NCBI RefSeq assembly: GCF_021347895.1
Contig: NC_067126.1
Span: 29,152,482-29,216,481 of the forward strand
Origin: Acanthochromis polyacanthus
Lineage: Eukaryota > Chordata > Actinopteri > Pomacentridae
DNA length: 64,000 nt
Direction of reading: 5' to 3'
A model generated the notes under the pieces. The model saw only the letters and a list, made by a program, of their open reading frames with translations, was not told the DNA's origin and ran no database searches. Shown here in pieces: positions 14,377 through 34,710 of this stretch. Positions within the stretch are counted from its first letter, which is position 1, and each line of letters begins with the position of its first letter. The position numbers and the translations under genes were made by a program.

Positions 14377-14420
14377 GTCAAGTCTTTATTTATGTAGCGC
14401 ATTTAAAACAGCAGACATTA
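14377..14420 (-). repeat. LINE/SINE-type 3' tail fragment next to the tandem array
   Basis: Reverse complement of the common teleost retroelement tail pattern (GCGCTACATAAATAAAG). The same tail lies next to a related tandem array, in the opposite orientation, at about 24385-24422. The pair suggests that tail and array belong to one composite element. Confidence 0.55.
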
Positions 14421-14479
14421 AGCCAAAATGCTTTTTCAATAGGAAGAGAAATAAGATTAATGAGTTTAAATATTTCAGT

Positions 14480-15495
14480 CAAGAGCAAGGAATATTATTT
14501 ATCAGATACGCTCACCTTTCAATATTACTGTTAAACCCTTACAATGTGATTTATAATACTAATTTACCAGACTAAAATAAATATGAGGATTAAGACCCTC
14601 CCATATTACATAAAATACAATTTTTGAAATTTCCAAGATCTTACAATACAGTAAAATATTATTTTGTTTAAACATGGACCACACTAATTTAAATATCACA
14701 ATTAAGATCCTACTATTATGTATAAAACACAAATTTGCCTGACTAAATTAAATATTCCGTTTAAATCCTTACAATATTATATGACACAAATTTATCTAAT
14801 TTAAATTATTTAGGTTAAGACTGGCTGCACAGTGGATGAGTGGTTAGCACTTTCGCCTTGCAGCGAGAAGATCCCTAATTCGAGTCCCGGCCTGAGCCCG
14901 GGATCTTTCTGCATGGAGTTTGCATGTTCTCCCTGTGCACGCGTGGGTTTTCTCTGGGTACTCCGGCTTCCTCCCACAGTCCGAAAATATGCTGAGGTTA
15001 ATTGGTTACTCTAAATTGTCCGTAGGTGTTAATGCGAGTGTGATTGTTTGTCTGTATATGTAGCCCTGCGACAGACTGGCGACCTGTCCAGGGTGTCCCC
15101 TGCCTTCGCCTGAGTCAGCTGGGACACGCTCCAGCACCCCCCGCGACACTAGTGAGGATAAAGCGGTGTATAGAGAATGGATGGATAGATGGATAGGTTA
15201 AGACCGTACAATATTACATCAAACACAAAATTGCCTTCCTAAACCAGATATTGAATTAAAGGCCTACAAATTTATATATTGTATGAATTTACCTGACGAC
15301 TTTAAATATCAATGTTAAGATCCTAAAACATTATATATAACATGAATTCACTTGACTAAATTTCATATTAAATTTAAATTTGCACAAAGTTATTTATGAT
15401 ACAAATAAGACCCTACTCGTTTAAATGTTAAAAAATAAGGCCCTTCAATATCATATTTACCTGACTAAACTACATGTTTAAGGTGTTTAATTTTA
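14480..15495 (+). repeat. Degenerate tandem array, ~59-bp unit, interrupted by a SINE
   Basis: Successive units begin TTAAGACCCTACAATATTAT-like, run through ACACAAATTTACCTGACTAA and end in an AAATATT-like motif. About ten diverged copies can be traced on either side of the SINE at 14822-15195. Unit starts recur roughly every 50-62 bp (for example near 14532, 14591, 14703, 14759, 15196, 15256 and 15315). Unit divergence shows that the array is old. An inverted counterpart lies in pfkl intron 18. Confidence 0.7.
14822..15195 (+). mobile_element. Full-length tRNA-derived SINE (V-SINE-like) with 9-bp TSD
   Basis: The 5' part is tRNA-like, with A-box-like GTGGATGAGTGGTTAGCAC and B-box-like AATTCGAGTCCC. 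The conserved core follows (GGAGTTTGCATGTTCTCCC, CTCCGGCTTCCTCCCACAGT), then a LINE-type 3' end and an (ATGG/ATAG)n tail. GGTTAAGAC at 14813-14821 recurs at 15196-15204 as a target-site duplication. V-SINE membership is inferred from the layout (tRNA head, conserved core, LINE-derived tail); another core-SINE family is possible. Confidence 0.8.
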
Positions 15496-15689
15496 AAATT
15501 AACTTTTTCCTCCACAGAAACTCACACGAGGTGTAAACTTTAATATTATGCTTTAATAAATGTACATTCTTAGCTCCAGTTCAACAGTTTTGCATTGCTG
15601 TAGTTTCATTAACCTGGCTATGCAGCTGCAGCGGTTGTTGGGCGGTGCTTTCTCCTGTATTATCAGTGTCATCAAACCTGCTCAGATTG

Positions 15690-15850
15690 TACGTGCTCAT
15701 AGACATATATATGTCTATGGTACGTGCCGAGGATCTTCCTCTATGTTCTAAACCTCAGGGTTCAGCGAGTGGGCGGGGTTTCTTTTAGAACCATGATTGA
15801 CGGCGTACAGCTGTGGTGGCCGGGCGGTGCGGGGTTATAAAATAAGCGCT
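15690..15850 (+). promoter_or_regulatory. pfkl: Putative pfkl core promoter region
   Basis: TATAAAATA at 15836-15844 lies about 210 bp upstream of the pfkl ATG. A GGGCGGGG Sp1-type box near 15772 and a GC-rich stretch precede it. Two TACGTGC motifs (ACGTG at 15691 and 15722) flank a perfect 22-bp palindrome at 15698-15719. ACGTG is the hypoxia-response-element core, and PFKL is a known HIF target in mammals. That these copies act as HREs is inference. Confidence 0.5.
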
Positions 15851-16054
15851 CCTTGTACACTGTATCCTCCTTTGGACAGGGCGGAGTCAGCGACGGGGAG
15901 GTGGGTGTCACCGCTGGACGTCGTTATCGTCTGAGGGTAACCTGAAGTTAACGAGGAAGCTGCGAGTAAAGACACGAACAACTTCTTTCTTGTAGTTTCT
16001 TCTCTCTCTCTTTTTTTTTCACCCACTTTTGTTGTCAAATAGAAGAAAGTCAAC

Positions 16055-25437
<9,383 letters not shown>

Positions 25438-26630
25438 GCTCTCAGATGACAGTTTGCCCTCCACTTTTCAACCCTTATCTCTCCATCCTTTGTCCTGCAC
25501 ACCTGCACTCACAGCTTCTGGTGCAGATTACCTTTACTCCAACCCAACCCCTCCTCCTAACATAGTTTGCTTTGGTTTGTTTGTCTCTGAGAATCAAAGT
25601 GTCAGGTGAGCGGTTAGGTGCACACCATGCGGCCTCAAATGTCCTGAGCAGCAGGCCCCTGGTTTGATTGCATGTCTGCATGTTATTTTAAGAGAGAAAT
25701 TTAAGCTCATAATCTGAATACCAGCAGTGATCTCAGTCTGTCGTCAGTGTTGTAGAAGCTAAAGTACATTAAGTCATGTAAAAGTGCATTTCAAGTATTC
25801 ATTTATTAAACAGAACATTTTTACAACCTCATGCCAAGGTGTAGGTGAGGCTTTTATAAGACTTTGTATAAACAAGCAACCAGGTGTGCAATTAAACTGA
25901 AAGTTTTATAGTATAACTACTGAATATATATATAATGCAACAGACAGTATGCAGTTTGGTATGAAATCACATACACAGAAATTCTGAGCCACAAATAATA
26001 CGATCAGTAGCCTTGATAAGAGAAGGTTCCTGCTCATGCTTCTTGCTGGTCAAGTTTCATTAGTTAAAAATGAGAACAACTAATTTGGTTGGTTTGAAAC
26101 ACTCATCTGATATGTATTAAACACTCTTAATGTCAGGATGTGACTCAGAATCATGGGACCAGAGATGTTTTTTGTGTTTTTTTTAAGTGTTGGACTGAAA
26201 CTCTGCTTCTGCCATGAAGTAAACTAAACAGAAAATCCTAAAACATTAATACTGTTTGTTACACTGTGTAAAAAAAAACTGAATAAACTTCTCAACTACT
26301 GAACTTGAAACGAGGAACTCTGTGAAGACATATAAACAGATGTTGTATATTATTTAGATACTACAGCTCTTTCTTCAATAAACAACTATGAGCATATCAG
26401 AAATACACTAAATGTCTTGTGGGTAGTTATTGAAGTAAACTTTAAACTCAAACATACAAATTAAAAGCAACCGATGAACAGAACAACAACATGAAAAAGC
26501 TACTAGAGAAGTCAAATTTATCATTGCACCTTTACCATGTCACAGCTCACTAAAGAATTTTACTGAGAAAAAGAAGTTAGGAACTTGTCATGCAGCAAAA
26601 AAAGCTCAACAGGTGTTTTTAATGGAACTT
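25438..26630. other. Shared 3' region between convergent pfkl and the SIX6OS1-like gene
   Basis: Holds the pfkl 3' UTR, with AATAAA-type signals near 26281 and 26377, and on the minus strand the 3' UTR of the SIX6OS1-like gene. No ORF of interest. Transcripts of the two genes may overlap if distal polyadenylation sites are used. Confidence 0.5.
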
Positions 26631-29600
26631 TCAAAAGTTGAATGAAAATGGAAAATCATCCCTGCTGGTTTCTTTGTCAGCTGACTGGCTTTTGGAAGCA
26701 AAGGCAAACTGGAAATCTTCACTTTGCTCTGGTTGGTTAAACAGGAACTCAGGGCCTGCAAAATCATATACATAAATAGATATACATATGGGTTCTGTAA
26801 AGCGTCTTGACGCTATCTGAATTGTAATTGGTGCTATATTAATAAAACTGAACTGAAATTTAATACCAGTAGTTCACAAGAAGTAACACACATCACAAAA
26901 ACTAAATCTGATATTTGATACATACAGTTTGACGACTTTGATTCCGTGGTTTTCTGCAAAGAGCAGAACAATGTTGAAGTTTTTCTTCAGGTTATAAGAC
27001 TGTGTAAAGAGAAGAAAACTGTAAAAACACCTCACCTTCTCGCCAAAAAGAGAGCCAGTGAAGGCAAAAGATGAGTCCTGCAAAGAAACTTAGAAGTAAC
27101 TCCCAAACCTGAAAACTTGATTTCTGTCAGATCACTTATTCCCTTTGCTCACTTCTCACCTCTTCCTGTGATGAGCCCACGTCAAACCCAAACCCAGGGA
27201 AGCCTGGTGTGCTGGGACCGGAGTTCAGAGAGAACAGGAAAGCTGGAGATTTGGTATCAGAGGTCCCTTGATGTGGGGAGCTGGCAGGGCTGAAGCTTAA
27301 ATGAACACACAAAAAAAATGTTTTCAGGAGTTGCCCTGACAGTGATTCAAAGCACAGGACATCTCAAACAAACTCTTACCTAAATGAGAATGTTGGTGTT
27401 GAAGGCACAGCTGTCATTTTGGCTGGGAACGGCTGAGGGTTAGTCTGACGAGAGGATGTCTCTTCACTTGGCGCCTGCTCTTCATCGATATCTACACTTT
27501 CTTGAATCTCAGCCTCCAGAACCTCCTCTACACCTAGTACAGTGGACTGCTCCTATGCAGAAATCACTTTGAGGGTGAAAGCATTTTCAACAGGAACAAT
27601 AGAAACCTCTAAAATGGCCTTAACAGTGTAGACAAAAACAACAACGGTCTCACTGGTTGCAAAATCTGACACAAATTATTCTAGTTACATAAATGAAGCT
27701 AAAAAGGACATTTAAAATATTGTTAATAAGCCTTTTATTGGTGGTTATACTTAGATACCCAAATAGTTCTCAATGAAAACTGTTGAAGATGACCTCTGTG
27801 GAGTGCCTTAAGCAACTTGAGATTTATTCAGGCAACATATGTGTCAAAAATAGAGTGGCTGCTGCTGAGCACTTCAGATTACGATACACTGGAGAGCCAG
27901 TAATAAGCATTTCAGATCCACAAAGTTGGGACACCACCAGATTGGAAAAAAACCCAGAAAGATCAAGCTTTGTACAGCGGACACTGAAACATGCTGACTT
28001 TTAGTTTGAATACGAGTCAACCTCCAAAAACACACTGTCCCACATTTCACGTAATTACAGCAAATGACTGTATTCTGTTGCATTATTTTTGCTTTCTAAA
28101 TGTCCATGTTTTTCACACACACTGGTAAACATTGGCAGCATCTAAGCCTGTGCTGAGATAATCTGTTCTAAATAACTCTAATCACATTCTTGTAACAGTG
28201 CAGTAATCCTTCTGACGAGTTCACACATGTAAAATGTTCTTATAGATAAAATGCATGCCGCTACTTTTTTATACGACTAAAACTCTGTGAGGGAGATTTC
28301 AAAACCATTTCTTTCAAGCTGCATTAGGGTAAATTGCACTTAGGTAAATTTAGCAAACTGTTGGGTGACCTGATAGTCTACTGGCTGGGATGCATACCTT
28401 CAGCGGCAAGTCCTTCAACTGATTCCCGACCCGTACTGCGCTAACCCCATCTTTTTAAAATAGGGGAAACTGGCTTTTTTAAAGGACAGTCTAAGTATAA
28501 TAAACCAAAAATACCAAAACTTGGTCCTCTTCTGTAGGTTCCTGGTCCTGCTCCTCAGTGTGTGTTTCCTCTGGCTGACTTTGCTCTGAAGAAATAAACA
28601 GTCTGTGGATGAGGTTTAATGTTGGAAAAGGTCAATTTGCTTAAATACATATCACTTTCCTATACTTACCATAATAGTTGGATGAATCCTGGACCTTGAT
28701 CTCCTCAGGAATCTCTTCGGCATTTGCCTCCATAAAAGTTTTTTGACCACTCTGGAGGATTGAAGAAGTGGCAAGTTGAAACGGGCTCAGCCTCAACTTT
28801 TACATTCCATTATTATAGTACTGTAACAATGGTAAAATGCCACAATGATGTATCTTAGAACCTTTGAATGGTTGAGATGAAGAGAGGAGATGTCAATGGA
28901 AGAATCATTGTTCTCCGCTGTCTGATGATCTACTTGTTTCTCTTGTTCTGTTGCAGGCTGCTGGTCATAAACACTACAAGAAAAATGGAAATACTTGAGG
29001 TTATTTGTGAATATTCTTTGTTATCCGTGAGATTCACTGAAAGGTACCTGTCTGGGAGTTCCTCAGTGGAAAAAGAACTGACTACTGGACCTGTTTGGAC
29101 AGAAAGTTAATCAGCTGTATAAAGAGCTGTAAATATTTTAGCGCTACCAGAGCAAAGTGTGATGACATGAAAAATGCATTACCGGTGAGATGGTCCAGCT
29201 CCTTCTGTTTTATCACTATTAGATCATCACATGCCTTGATCCTACCCTCAAGCTCCTCTTTTTCGGCCTGCAGTGCGAGGAGCGACTGAGCAAGAGGGTT
29301 TCGTAAATAGTATTCTTTATGTGACTGAAATGTCTTTTTGTAGCTTGCAATCCTCTCTTCGTAGACTTCCCTTGTTGGGATACAAATAAAGAACAATTTA
29401 GCATTGTTTGTTGCAAAAACACAAATGCATTGAACACAAGCACAACTGCTGATTGGACCCACATGTCATGGTTGTAGCTGGCTTTTCTACTTTCCAGTTC
29501 TGCTTTCAGTGTCTGCTCATACTGAAGAAGCAGGCTGTTGGTCGCCTTCGTGCTAAAGTTACAATAAAGATACATAAATACCACACAACACCACGCTGTG

Positions 29601-30844
29601 TATATTAAGCTGCACTTTAAATCTGATTATGTACCACCTTGATCTATCATGGTTTGTCATATGTACTATCTAGTCATAGTTTTTTACAGCGCCATACCTT
29701 TTAGCATTTTCTTTAAAAAGCAGTACAGTGTTCTGCTTCACTTTGATTTCCTCTTCAAGTTTCTTGATATTTCCGTGGATTGTTTCAATGTAAGCCCTCT
29801 TCTCAGCAATGTCAACCCTGTAAACTGTTGACAGACATAGTAGATAGCATGTAAGGAGGTCCACATAACACAGTACACAATGCTGTGACATGAAACGACA
29901 GATATAAGCTATACGACTCATAGGGAGCCCAAGATTGTGGATCTGGAAATAAAAGCTGATTTGTAAATTGTTGAAAACTCAGATTCTTGTATGTAAAACG
30001 ATTGGCAGAAGAAACTGGTCAAAATGTGACCCCTTAAGGCCTGGACAGTGGCTGGACATTATGAAAAATTGACTCATCATCTGAGGACTAAAGGACGTTT
30101 GAACAGTGATAGAGTAAATGGACAATATACAAGCTACTAAATGGGTTATGTGCTTCGCTGATCTGACAAGAGAAGACCAAAGATGATAGAGAAATAGTCT
30201 CCCTGTTGTTTTGTTGTGTTAGAAATGTTCTGTCATTTTTTTCCAACGTTCATTTAAACTACAGCTGAACTAAGGCATAAGTCCTGTCTACAACAAAGCT
30301 GAGTAAAGACAAATTAACAGAACAGAAGATGCAGACATACAAGTGGAACAAAACTGAAATAAAGTTAAGAATACAATATTAAAAAGGTAAACATGTAAAA
30401 TAGACAATGTATGCACAGATAGATATGTTTCATTAAGATGAAAATAAGACATTAAAAGTCAGAATCGTGTGCATTTAGCCGAGTTTGTCCTTACAATGTT
30501 TAAACCATATACAAATCTCTATTTGTAATAACAAGACATACCTTTAATTTTTTGGTTGATTTCATCCTTCTTTTGAGAAAGCTCGCGATGCTGGAGAGCT
30601 GTATATATAATTTAAAATATTTAAAATAAAATAAAAAACATCCAAAGGTTTTATCATCTTTTGAGTTTATAGTAGCTAAGTAGCTAGCTCTCTACTGACA
30701 TTTAGCCTTGTTGCAAACTAGCTAGCACTAAAAGACATTAAATGATAACAAAACTACCAACAACCTACAATAGACTGCATAAGTGAACTCACCAAACTGG
30801 AAAATTAGGTTGTCGATGTTACTAAGTGAACACTGGTCGTTCAT
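26631..30844 (-). CDS. SIX6OS1-like synaptonemal complex central element protein
   Basis: SIX6OS1 (C14orf39) is a coiled-coil protein of the synaptonemal complex central element needed for meiotic synapsis. Exons on the minus strand include 30793-30844, 30542-30598, 29698-29824, 29463-29552, 29183-29370, about 29047-29094, 28865-28975 and 28678-28760, an acidic exon near 28520-28590, then about 27400-27555, 27170-27295, 27032-27082 and 26631-26747. The protein starts MNDQCSLSNIDNLIFQF and continues with heptad-rich helices (DIAEKRAYIETIHGNIKKLE, then KEYYLRNPLAQSLLALQAEK and EGRIKACDDL). These follow the human SIX6OS1 N-terminus motif by motif: the MND start, the DI..IH..I..EEI region and the YY...RV.AC segment. 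The second half is acidic and low in complexity, with Phe-rich motifs (FGFDVGSSQEE, DFQFAFASK), and ends DDFPFSFNF. The donor of the acidic exon near 28520 is unclear, so that junction is tentative. Assignment rests on remembered family motifs, not an alignment. Confidence 0.7.
26785..26862 (+). repeat. LINE/SINE 3' tail fragment
   Basis: GGGTTCTGTAAAGCGTCTTG followed by TTGGTGCTATATTAATAAAACTG and a short GAACTGAA end is the recurrent 3' tail of teleost non-LTR elements. It lies in the last intron of the SIX6OS1-like gene (26748-27031). A weaker relative is at about 17535-17580 in pfkl intron 1. Confidence 0.6.
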
Positions 30845-32249
30845 TTTTACTCTAGTCTAATGTTTAAGCTTAGCTTGTTGTGCTTTCAGTAGCTGCTGAC
30901 TGTCGACGGTTAGCTAATAGCTAATGCTAGACTTCAGGATCCAAGTGTAGCGCAGCGCACATATATTATTTTCGACAGAAAAAAATCATTATTATTATTT
31001 AATAAATAACTCGGTTATGGGTGGAGAGATAGGACGCTCATGTTGTTATTTATTTTATTTTTTAAAAAGCTACGATATAAATCAACAAATAAAACATTTT
31101 TAGTTGGTTTTGCTAGCACTGGCGTTAGCTAAGTTAGCTATTTGTCATTTGAGGAAGTTATGCTAATTAAAATACATGCTAAGGTCAGTTTAAAAGTTAC
31201 CTAAATATATTCAAAAATGTAGCATAAAGTATCACGCGTTCTAAAATCAAAAATGAACTTTATTGTATTTTTTATTTTTATTTTATACATTTTTAAAATT
31301 ATTCTTTTCATGATTTATCCCTCGGCTGTCGTTTCCATCCGTTTTCCTTGTTCACATGACAGCAGCGGGCTCCCGGATGGAAGCTCTGCTGTGACAGAGG
31401 TGGAGGGGCGGGATCAGCGCTATTCTGGAAATCATTTTGCGTAGCGCATCTGTATCGGCACAAACACAGCGCTGTGATGCGAGAAGCTCCCGTGCAATGT
31501 TGTGAGGCAAATCCAACGATTTATTCTCACTCGCCACAGCCTGCAAACACGGTGTCCGTCCAGCCTGCTTAAGGTAAGACTGAATTCCAGTGGACATTTG
31601 TAGTTCCAGCTCAGATTCGCCGGCTGCAGACAAAGAGCGGACATGGGTGGGATTTAAATGGGAGGGGATCAGCTGTATGAAGGCTTGCATTGTCGGTCTC
31701 ATCTCCACTCTTGGAATTTTGCATTCTTTTTGAAGGACACTGAAATCAGTGTATGGATTTAGTGTTTTTGCTGTGATTGTGGGGTTTAAAGGGGGATGGG
31801 ATGGTGTTATTATTCTGGGCTGGCAGCACTGAGATCATTGCTGCGCTGTCATGCAAACAGCCCCCCTCCTCACCTCCCTCTGTGAGCAAATCTGCCATGC
31901 TTTGTTTGTGATGTTTCAGTTTGCTTTGCTCTCTATTGATTCAGATTTCAATTAGGTCCATTTTGATGGGACACTTGGTTGATTTTTTAGCTTTGCACAT
32001 TCTGAAGTGATCTGAATTGGGAAGTGTGACTTAAAAAAACAAATATTTGCTTTACCTCATAGTGCTTTTTCTCTCCCTCTCTCTGTGTTTGTGTGCTTTT
32101 CTTACTTCTCTAGTCCTCCCACTTAGATTGAAAGCTTAACGCAATGGGTGGACATCATTTACGCTGGATAGAATTTTACTTTTAATCTCCATATTTCAGT
32201 TATACATAAATAAAAGCAGCACAGGAATCAGAGTTGGTTGAATGAGAGC
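30845..32249. promoter_or_regulatory. Divergent promoter region between the SIX6OS1-like gene and tmem169
   Basis: The two start codons point away from each other across about 1.4 kb. Around 31370-31640 the sequence is more GC-rich. A good donor, CTTAAG/GTAAGACTG at about 31571, could end a non-coding first exon of tmem169. An acceptor before ATG 32250 was not pinned down. No TATA box is assigned. Confidence 0.4.
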
Positions 32250-33654
32250 ATGGCACAAGTAGAGGAGCCTCAAACTGATGGAGGAGAGGGCAGCCCCCAG
32301 ATGATCTCCTTAAGATCAGACATATCAGGGAACCATGCGGACGAAGGAGAGGGAGGACCCTCGATTAGGAGGAAGAGGAGGAAGAAGAGAGACCCACGTC
32401 CAGAGTCCATCATCGTGTACCGCTCTGACATGGAGAGGACACCCGGAGAGGGCCAAGACGGCGAGGAGGCGGCAGAGAGGAGCGCCGAGGAGGGAGCTAA
32501 GTTCCTCTGCACACCCACGGGCGAAGGTGAGAGAGGTGTCATTTGTGTTACAATTATGAAACCACATTCCAGTCAGGAAAGGGTGTCTCATTTTAGTAAA
32601 TCAGTCATGCTTTTGACACATAGCATTCATGCATTACTTTGCTGTTGCTGCTGATTAATCACTATCCTTCTCTCTCAGTTTTATGTCTTACATGCACATG
32701 TTTATGTTACTGGGATCAGCCTGTGTTTGATGTAGATCTTCTTGTTCACATCTTGAATATTACTTGATAAAGATGCAAAGTCAAACACGTGTTTTTGGGA
32801 GCTTCAGCTCAGTGTGTAGGTGTCTCCAAGCTGCCCACTCTTCAGATATTATCTTCTGTTTACGACCTTCAAGCTCAGTGTGGATGTTGAATCACTTTTG
32901 CATTTGTTAGCTACATTTTCTACATTAAGGTTGAATAAATATAACATTATAAACAGGGAAGAAGAGCTTATTTTTGTTTGTCTCATGCATACTTGTCATG
33001 TCATATTATCTCTGACCAGGCGGAGGCTGGAACCTTCCTCCAGACAGCCGCTACGTGACACTGACTGGCACCATCACCCGAGGAAAGAAGAAGGGTCAGG
33101 TGGTGGACATACATGTCACGCTGACAGAGAAGGAACTCAGGGATCTGGCCAAGTCGAGGGAGCGTCTAGATGCGGAGTGCGAGGCGGGCGAAGGCGGCAA
33201 ACGCACCTGTGGCTTCGGTGTTTGTCAGGGACCCCATGTTGTCCTGTGGAGCATCTCATGTGCGCCTGTGATTTTCCTCCTCTCCTTCATCACCTCCTTC
33301 TACTACGGCACGCTCACCTGGTACAACGTCTTCCTGGTGTACAATGAGGAGCGGACGTTCTGGCACAAGATTACAATTTGCCCATTTCTTATCATCTTCT
33401 ACCCGATGCTCATCATGCCCATGGCGCTGTCGCTGGCTCTGTACTCCGCCGTGGTGCAGGTGTCCTGGGCCTTCAGCGAGTGGTGGCTGTCGGTGCGAGA
33501 CCTGGAGAAAGGCTTCTGTGGCTGGGCCTGCGGGAAGCTGGGACTGGAGGACTGTTCACCCTACAGCATAGTGGAGCTGCTTGATTCGGACACTGTTTCT
33601 GGCACGCTGCAGAGCAAGGCGCCCAGTGAACTCGCCCAGACATCATCAGTGTAA
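32250..33654 (+). CDS. tmem169: Transmembrane protein 169
   Basis: Conserved vertebrate membrane protein of unknown function. Two coding exons, 32250-32526 and 33020-33654, join in phase 1 to give 303 residues (human about 297). The N-terminal half is charged and low in complexity (RRKRRKKRDPRPESIIVYRS). Then comes the highly conserved block RYVTLTGTITRGKKKGQVVD with HVTLTEKEL. Two membrane helices follow, around VVLWSISCAPVIFLLSFITS and ICPFLIIFYPMLIMPMALSL, separated by the loop NVFLVYNEERTFWHK. The C-terminus has GFCGW and GLEDCSPYSIVELLDSD and ends in SSV, which resembles a class I PDZ-binding tail. ATG 32250 starts MAQVEEP; an out-of-frame ATG lies 8 bp upstream at 32242. Head-to-tail linkage with xrcc5 matches the human neighbourhood. 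Confidence 0.93.
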
Positions 33655-34639
33655 AGGAGGTCAAGCCACACGTTGCTGATGGGAAATCAGTAGTGCTCTC
33701 AACACAAATGTGGTCATAGAGGATGAACAAATGTCAGAAAGTTCAAGTCTCTTAGAGAAAATTGAGTGTAAAGGTGAGTTTCTGACCTTGGAAGTGGTAA
33801 TTTAGTTTTTAAAAAAAATTCAAATTTCCAAATCCATTTACTTGATTTGAACTCTGGTGATGAAGGCTCTGATATTTTGCTGAAAACTACAGAAGAAGCA
33901 AATTTCAAGAGCAATTTGCTAAGATTTTTGTGTAAACATATTTAAAAGCCACTTCACTATGCTTTCCTGTAAATGGTAACTTATTAAACACTGCCTGAAC
34001 TTTCCTTATTGTAGGTGCTAAACCGTTGCTAAAAACTCTGGATCAGTTTTGTACTTCCAGGTTCATTACAGCTTCCCTCAGATCACTAAATAGCCACCAA
34101 CAGTTCCTGAACAGCGCTCCCACTCAGAGCCTGAGGACACAAAAACACTTACTGGAAGCCTGAAAGTTGAAATCAAGTTTCACTTCGTCTGTAAATATCT
34201 GTACCTGAGTAATTGTGATCACTGTGCTGTGCAATGGCAATGTGCAATCAAGGGGAGCCGTAATTTCGGAGGCAACTCTGTCTTCTTTGTGCAGGCATCA
34301 TAAACCCTCTGAAGTTACAGTTGGAGCAAGGCTGGATTATTAACTGGAAAAAATGGGCAACAGGGCATCTGATGCAGGTTTACTGTGTGACATTTATTGC
34401 TAGTTTTAGTGGGAATATGCACCATGAGCGCAGCTTTCAGTACAAAAAAAATCTGTCCAGTGAAAGGGCGTGTGTCAGTTTTTAAATTATAATGCTGGTG
34501 TTGCTTTCTATTTTTCATGTTGGCAACAAATCCCATGAAAAGACCAAAATCAACAATCTTCATTCCTTTCCAGAACTTCCGGAATTTCAGTCATAATCTG
34601 CACCAACTAGTTTATGTTCTGGTTGACAATAAAGTGGCT

Positions 34640-34710
34640 ATTCTATTCTATTCTATTCTATTCTATTCTATTCTATTCTATTCTATTCTGTTCTATTCTG
34701 TTCTGTTCTT
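34640..34710 (+). repeat. (ATTCT)n pentanucleotide microsatellite
   Basis: About a dozen tandem ATTCT units. The last few have drifted to CTGTT variants (TTCTGTTCTATTCTGTTCTG), showing decay at the 3' side. Confidence 0.95.

Noticed and set aside
27783..28004. 73-codon plus-strand ORF inside the SIX6OS1-like gene
   Set aside because: It lies in an intron on the opposite strand and has no protein-family features.
28370..28445. tRNA gene or tRNA-SINE suggested by GATGCATACC and TGATTCCCGACCC
   Set aside because: A partial A/B-box resemblance only. No cloverleaf can be closed and no repeat body follows.
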